Position numbers and translations under genes: made by a program. Below the pieces are notes generated by a model, which had not been told where the DNA came from, did no database searches, and worked only from the letters and a program-made list of their open reading frames with translations. 64,000 nucleotides of DNA, taken from positions 1,798,001-1,862,000 of the forward strand of contig NW_026570224.1 in NCBI RefSeq assembly GCF_019649055.1. Reading direction: 5' to 3'. This document shows, one piece after another, positions 58,065 through 64,000 of the stretch. Position 1 is the first letter of the stretch. The number at the start of each line of letters is the position of its first letter. The DNA comes from Paramacrobiotus metropolitanus. Its lineage: Eukaryota > Tardigrada > Eutardigrada > Parachela > Macrobiotidae.

Positions 58065-61000
58065 AAATGATATCAGTTTCCCCTGACTGTGTTGTATCCA
58101 GTTATCCCCACCTCGGAACTGCGTTGATGCGCATGCTTTTGTGCTAACGGCAAGCTAGCATCCTTTGACAGATTTTTTGTTAAAGTTCTATTAGATCCTA
58201 AAATTTGTCAGATTCGCTCTGTTTTGATTAACGTCAATGGTCAGCCACCAACTATTTCCGAAGTAACTGTCGTTCTGTTACAGATCCGTTTCTAACAACT
58301 TTCCGTTTTTGTCTTAGCATGTCACTTTCACCACTTGATATGTTTGATTGAGAAATTTTTGGCCTGTAAATGCTATAACTTTCAGATTGATTTTGCGCTG
58401 TAGTTTCCAGACGTCAAAAGAATGGTTTGAAATGTTTTGGATCGATTGACAGTTGAGAATCATCTCTGCACCTCGCCTTATCAACTGTAGCGTTCGTAAC
58501 TTCCTCGTTCGTAGAAATATTGAATTACTTGGTACGATTAACTTCATTTTTTCGGTTCGAAAATTTTTGTGTCCAGTGTTTCTAACTTGCACCTAATGAG
58601 GAAGTGGAAACAAATTACAGCCATGAAAATGCACCGAAAATCTTTCCCACGTTTTATTTGCAGTATATTCTACACTTTTTATCTGCCAACAATAATGTTT
58701 ATATAATTAGTTAATATTTATGCTGGTATCACTAAAATGTAGTGTTTGCTTGTTCCAGAATAACCATTTATTGATAACCTTTGAGCGGCATATTATTACT
58801 ACCATTTGCAAGTTGACACCCGTGCACAGCCATTAAGAGCGGCATTTATTAAAGTGACACGAAGGTGCATGACGTAGAAGAGCCGATAATAGCCCGATAT
58901 CTTGGCTGGCCGTGTCGTGTTGTGGTACGAAAATCAGGAGTTTGGGAAACTCGATCGGCGCATTGTTCGGGATGTTAGCGCAGCAACTGTTATCGATTTG
59001 CTGGGTGGCATTTGTGCTGCGCGCGCGCGGCAACAAAGCGTGCTTAGGCTGGATGATGGTGGCTTTCCTTTTGCACAATGCCTGCCAGTGTGTGTACTGC
59101 CGGTGTCGCACATTCTCAGGCGACGCGCAGTCCCGGCTGGGATCAGTGGGGATATGACAAGGAAAACAAAGTCTTTGATTACTATCATAAACGGTGCAAG
59201 CATGGATTTGGATAGGGCGCGTACAGTCACGATGCACGATCCTGACAACTGACAATCGAAGGATGGACGGTCGACGTTGAGCGACCGATCGCGCGCGGCA
59301 CAATTGCGCCATGACTGCACTACACAACGGTGTGCGCTGCAGCAGCACAAACAACTTACTGATGGCAATCGGCATTCTGTCTCTGCCTCAAGGAATGCGG
59401 CTATGAAAATGAATTTGTCGATGCCTGTTTAATACGTACGATCATATATATGTATCAAAACGGGAACAGTGCTCCAGTACAACAGTGTCCCATTAGAGTT
59501 GCCTTTCTTCCCGTATAGTGGCAGCGTTAAGAGAATGGCACTGTTCTCCCGTCCATTCGGTAGAAGTACACATGACAGTATACACACACAGGCAACACAG
59601 TATATGTATGTATATACACACACATATATGATGCATTGATCTAAAACTTGCATTGTGCTGGCAATGCGCAAGGAAACGGCCAGATCGCCGAACCATTGTG
59701 ATTGTCTCGGATCGGAGCCAGGAAAATCAATATTCTTTTATTATACATCAAGGCTTAGAACAGAACAGGTCATCCCTGCTTTCCATTTGTACTGAGGAAG
59801 AGAAAGCATGTTGTTCAGGAATTCATTCAAATGGGGAATTGACGTTCAATCTATTCTCCTGATAATCTCCACAACTGGGCTACATAACAGTGGCTGGAGA
59901 TATATATGCACTCGTACGTGTTGTCTACTTGTGCGGTGTTACCCAAATCCGGGATATAGCGCCAGTCCCAGCACTGTCATGTCGTATAACAATGGCGTTC
60001 TCCGAATTGTAAGAAACTTCCCCATATAAGGGTCAGAATCAAGCAGTTCCCTTTAATATTTAATGACTTTCTTAGGTACTGTTCCACATGCAATGAAAAT
60101 TTCAACACGTCCCGCATCCAGACGCATTTACCGGTGCTATCAGGCTAAATGTTGTACATTTAAGCGCCAAGTCCTCTAAACGAGACAATTCTCCTATGTA
60201 AGGGTGCCAGTTTGGTGCACGGCTTCCGGTGAAAACAAGTGGTCTTGACCGTTTCCAGATTCTCACCAACTGAATACTTCTGACCAAGCAAACTGCGGAA
60301 AGGAAGTAAGTGTACTAGCGTTCGCACACGGAATGCCAGAAATATGTATAAATTTTTTAAAAAAAACACGCTGGTATTAGTTGTAGAACAGTATTGGTGA
60401 CACTACTCTAGGTAATTAAAACATTTTTTATCTGTACGTCTCTTTGCTGTCTACCTGTCCTATAGCGCACAAGAGTTCCGTTGCATTCCATCAGTGCGCA
60501 TATTGCACATCTACACAACTACAGAATTATGTATCTAATATTTTGGTACTTAGTGGATGGAGTATTGTATTTCAGACAAGTAACGCAGTAGATATGTGAA
60601 CGGTTTTAAATTTTGTACTACATTTAATTTTTTGGATTGTACCATTCGCATGGACATAGCTGACTTTCTGTAACTTAAAGCCTCTCTCACAGAAATTATT
60701 TCAAAATGTTTAGTGCGGTCTAAGTTTTCTAAAAGCGGCACATCGTGTTATGTGCTTGTCAGCATGCTTCTTTTGGAAAATGTCAGCAAAGGTACGATCG
60801 GATAGTGTATCTTGGTATTTGTATTAATTTTAATAACTGTAGGAAATACACAATACGCGCTGCATTTGACTACGAGTACTCATATAATTATTTGCAAATC
60901 TTGATATTTGTGTCATATATATATATACATATACAAATGCTATTAATTTATTTGGATAGAAATAACATAAAATACGAATAGTCCAAATTAAAGATGTGCC

Positions 61001-64000
61001 TCTCTAAAATCCTTCGTTAGATTTTCTTTGACAGTTGGAAAAATGGTATATTTTTGGCAGTATATTATAATTAATCTTTTTAACGTTGTTGGGAGGGAAA
61101 CAAGAAGTCGCTCCGAAATGCTCGTTTTACTGACCGGTGATATTACTGTGATGGTGCTGGTATTTGTTGTATTAATTTCGGCATTCCTTAAAACAATATT
61201 GTCTGCATATGCAGTTGTGTATTGGTGTTATGTGTGATGAAATAACATTACTAACCGGTAAGCAAGCTATAGTGGTAAAGGCTTCCGATAGGACAGGGAA
61301 CTATAAATCAATGTAACGCAGGGAAGATATAACTTTCAAAACAGATCCATTAAGCTACCCTAGGTAAAAGTTGCAGTAGGATGATGATGGGTATCAGTAG
61401 CGCAACCACACAACTGTCTATTCAAAAATTAATACGCACGTAGGCAGCGATATCGTATTATTGAGCAAGGCTACAAAATTAATATACTAACAAGTACCTT
61501 TCTCTAACAGTTCGTAAGTACATGAATGATACTGGTCACAACGAATTTACTTAGCTTGTGTTTCTAGTGCATACCGCTAATGTGCACTATACTACGAAGG
61601 GCATTGTTTATAAACTGTTAAAATTAACTTGTTATTGTTGATAGCGTATGTATTGTCCACTCCGGGAACTTTCTACTGTTTTGAGTGGGTTATTGGTTAA
61701 AACCAAACATGTGAACGCGGAATGCAAATGCTCTATGCTACCATCTTTGACTAAATTGGGCACCTCAAAAATTTCGAGGTGCCCAGTTCAATCAAAGATT
61801 TCGAGTCGAAATCGGGCGTGTCTTGTGTTAAATCGGAGTCATATTTCTGGAGTTTTTTGTATTGCAGAAAATTTCTGCAATTAGTAAGCCGTACTGTGGA
61901 GCATGTGCGGTACCGGTGCGGTTTCTGATGTTGCGATGCGAATGTCATAACAACCATAACAACTGCTTATCGCCAGTACTTCTTACAGTCAACCATAATG
62001 TTGTTAAATTTCCCGGATTATTTGCTGTTTTCGGTGGCGTAATTACCGTGGAGGTAGAACCACGTGTAATGCATCCATGTTTTGATTCAACTCACTGCCG
62101 ATTGTGCAGTATTGCACTAGATGCAACAACAGCGGTCAGTGACCAACGAGCCGGTCAGCGAGAGAAATCAGATAGGCACAATAGAGATTTGGGGCTGGAT
62201 CGATCTGCATCCCGGCGGGGCGGGGTTACAAGGTCACTATAAGCTGCAGCGAATCCGATCCAGACATGTTGGTTATTAAGGCATTGGGTTAATAGGACTT
62301 GTTTAGAAAAGACCGCTGACGGCTGACCTCAAGTGGCCGACTGATTCACTGGAATGCGAACTGAACTGACCGCGCCGCTCGGCGCAATGGATTTCTCACT
62401 AAAACTGCAGCAGTACGTACGCACGCCTCATTGTTCGCACACTATAAAGGCATTTGCTGAGTCCCGGTTTTGTCTCGGCAGCAGTGCTTTCATGATCGTT
62501 TCTCGAGTAGACTCTTCGCTGTTCTCAGAGTTCTAATAAGTAATTTAAAAACCTTGAATTAAAGTACATCGTTATTGAGAACAGTGGAGAAAACCGAGAA
62601 ATACACCGTGTGGCTGCAACCAACACACATTGCGGCTTGCAATGTTTCGAAGCAATGATTATTCTTAACCTGCAGCAATTTGTTGAATGTGTTTATTGTA
62701 GCTTGTATATAGATCTACTTTAGATGGTAACTGTTATACATAAATGTCATTTGTCTGTTAATCTGCATTTCGATTACGATGGAAACCATTTTGAGAACTG
62801 AGTCTATGTTTTGTTTCAACATATTATCCCGCTTCAGGAATAACATTTGCTGAAGGAACTGATCATTGATTTATCAGATTTTAGCATTAATACGAAGATG
62901 CCAACATAATCGGAAAATAAAATTGCTTTTACAAAAATACGAATTGGTCTACCACAGCAGAGACGTGCAGATTAGATTTTATAAACGTAGTCTTTGATGT
63001 TTCAGGCTTTAGCGAGTGTAACTTTTAAATCTCGATGGTCACTTTCCGTTAATATTGTATGTGCACTGAACTAGGTTCTGCACCATGCTGAAAGCGAAGG
63101 GGATCGCTTTGTCAAGATTTAGCTTGAACTGAGTGTTAGCGAAAAGTGCAAGCAATAGAAAAATAGTTGTTAAAAATAGAATCCCATACATACATCCTTC
63201 AGCTCTAAAGCTCGACATGATCATCATAATTATTTAACCCGACTCTCTTTATCTTTCAAACAGTGGATAGATATGTGGCTGCTGTCATATGCGATACTAG
63301 AATGCAGCAGCAAGATGCAAAATAGCAAATTTCATAGCCGTGCAGTAGTACTCTGTGTGTGCAAATCAAGCAACAAGACAAGCAACTCCAAACCGTCGAA
63401 TGGAATGTTATTATTAGCAGACCATACTGTGCATATTATAATGGCCTCCATTTATGGATATCATCTCAAGCTTTTCTTTCATGTTTGTCAAGACAAGATG
63501 CTCTTTTTCGAGAGATCTTCCTCGTAATATGCCGGAGAATGTTCGATTCTTCACAGCAACAAATTATTTTTATATCAGAACACAAGACTGACATGTAACA
63601 TATATGTACAGCAAGTTAAAACCGCACGAGTACTGTAGTGATTAGAGAATATAGATATTCAGATGCTGGCGTTGCTGAGATCTATTTTTCTTTCCCTTGC
63701 AGAAGCGGCAACACACTACCTGTATGCGCAATAGCAACCTAAATTTTAAACAGTTACACAAGTAAAGATCTCACAAATTCAGATTCTAATCTAAATGTAA
63801 CCCCTATACACAGATAAATTTTGTTTTATTATTTAAAACAATGAAACACAGTGCATTTAAATGTATGAATTCTCACATATTTTGTGCGTAGAGTGTTGTA
63901 AAATATTCCCAGTTTAGCCGCACGAGATACAGACTGAACACAATCTGCACATCCTTCAAAGCTTATTGTTTGTGGACGCATATTCTGATGTCAGTGCTGG
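58065..64000. other. right-hand 6 kb, no recognised gene
   Basis: I recognise no conserved protein here. A GC-rich patch at 58840-59380 has overlapping open frames on both strands, but none shows a family pattern. A (TA/CA)-rich microsatellite lies at 59580-59630, and a near-perfect hairpin at 61743-61799 is listed separately. A plus-strand frame at 61862-62242 is open for 126 codons without recognisable domains. Confidence 0.45.
61743..61799. ncRNA. 57-nt near-perfect palindromic hairpin
   Basis: The sequence from ATCTTTGA to TCAAAGAT folds back on itself almost completely. TGGGCACCTC (61758-61767) pairs perfectly with GAGGTGCCCA, and the outer 8 bp ATCTTTGA/TCAAAGAT also pair, with a few mismatches between and a short AT loop. 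It could be a small-RNA precursor, the remnant of a foldback element, or a protein-binding palindrome. Confidence 0.45.

Noticed and set aside
1-64000. tRNA genes, CRISPR arrays, bacterial operons, telomere repeats
   Set aside because: No cloverleaf with internal A and B boxes, no regularly spaced identical repeats with unique spacers, no Shine-Dalgarno operon layout and no TTAGGG/TTAGG arrays were seen. Coding genes are intron-bearing.

Overview
The window is nuclear DNA of an animal. Its genes are split by mostly short GT-AG introns (about 50-300 bp, a few near 1 kb), its intergenic DNA is AT-rich, and its conserved proteins are animal housekeeping genes. A small ecdysozoan (tardigrade- or arthropod-like) fits, but the sequence alone does not settle the species. 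I rebuilt exons by hand from splice signals and homology to remembered family sequences. For nearly every multi-exon gene the exon lengths keep one reading frame throughout, which is strong internal support.

Layout. 1-5.5 kb is an unusual accessory block on the minus strand: an SGNH-hydrolase gene, an array of three tandem hairpin units, and an intact five-exon gene for a DUF3987-type P-loop NTPase. 5.5-11 kb is gene-poor and holds a long foldback repeat, a pogo/mariner-type MITE and a pyrimidine-rich minisatellite. 11-18.2 kb (plus strand) has a lone PAW domain (the C-terminal domain of peptide:N-glycanase), a fatty-acid-binding protein and a chromodomain protein. 18.7-22.0 kb (minus) is FRMD8, divergent from SETD9 (23.2-25.4 kb, plus). 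After a TA-flanked MITE comes PABPN1 (26.9-28.3 kb, plus), facing RPS28 (29.2-29.5 kb, minus). 31.3-32.2 kb is an intronless CLIC gene. 33.4-38.5 kb (minus) is a GAK/auxilin kinase that lacks the PTEN-C2 module; it is divergent from GID8 (39.7-40.8 kb, plus), which converges on sedoheptulokinase SHPK (41.5-44.0 kb, minus). LSM4 (45.6-46.2 kb, minus) is divergent from UTP4/cirhin (46.9-50.2 kb, plus), followed by OXA1L (50.9-54.0 kb, plus) and VAP (56.7-58.1 kb, plus). I recognise no gene from 58.1 kb to the end.

The genes do not form a pathway. They cover mRNA and rRNA processing (PABPN1, LSM4, UTP4, RPS28), membrane traffic and contact sites (GAK, VAP, FRMD8), mitochondrial membrane insertion (OXA1L), ubiquitin ligation (GID8), sugar phosphorylation (SHPK), lipid binding (FABP) and chromatin (SETD9, chromodomain protein). 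The parts most worth following up are the DUF3987/SGNH block with its hairpin array, the rearranged GAK, the orphan PAW domain and several near-perfect hairpins that could be small-RNA precursors.
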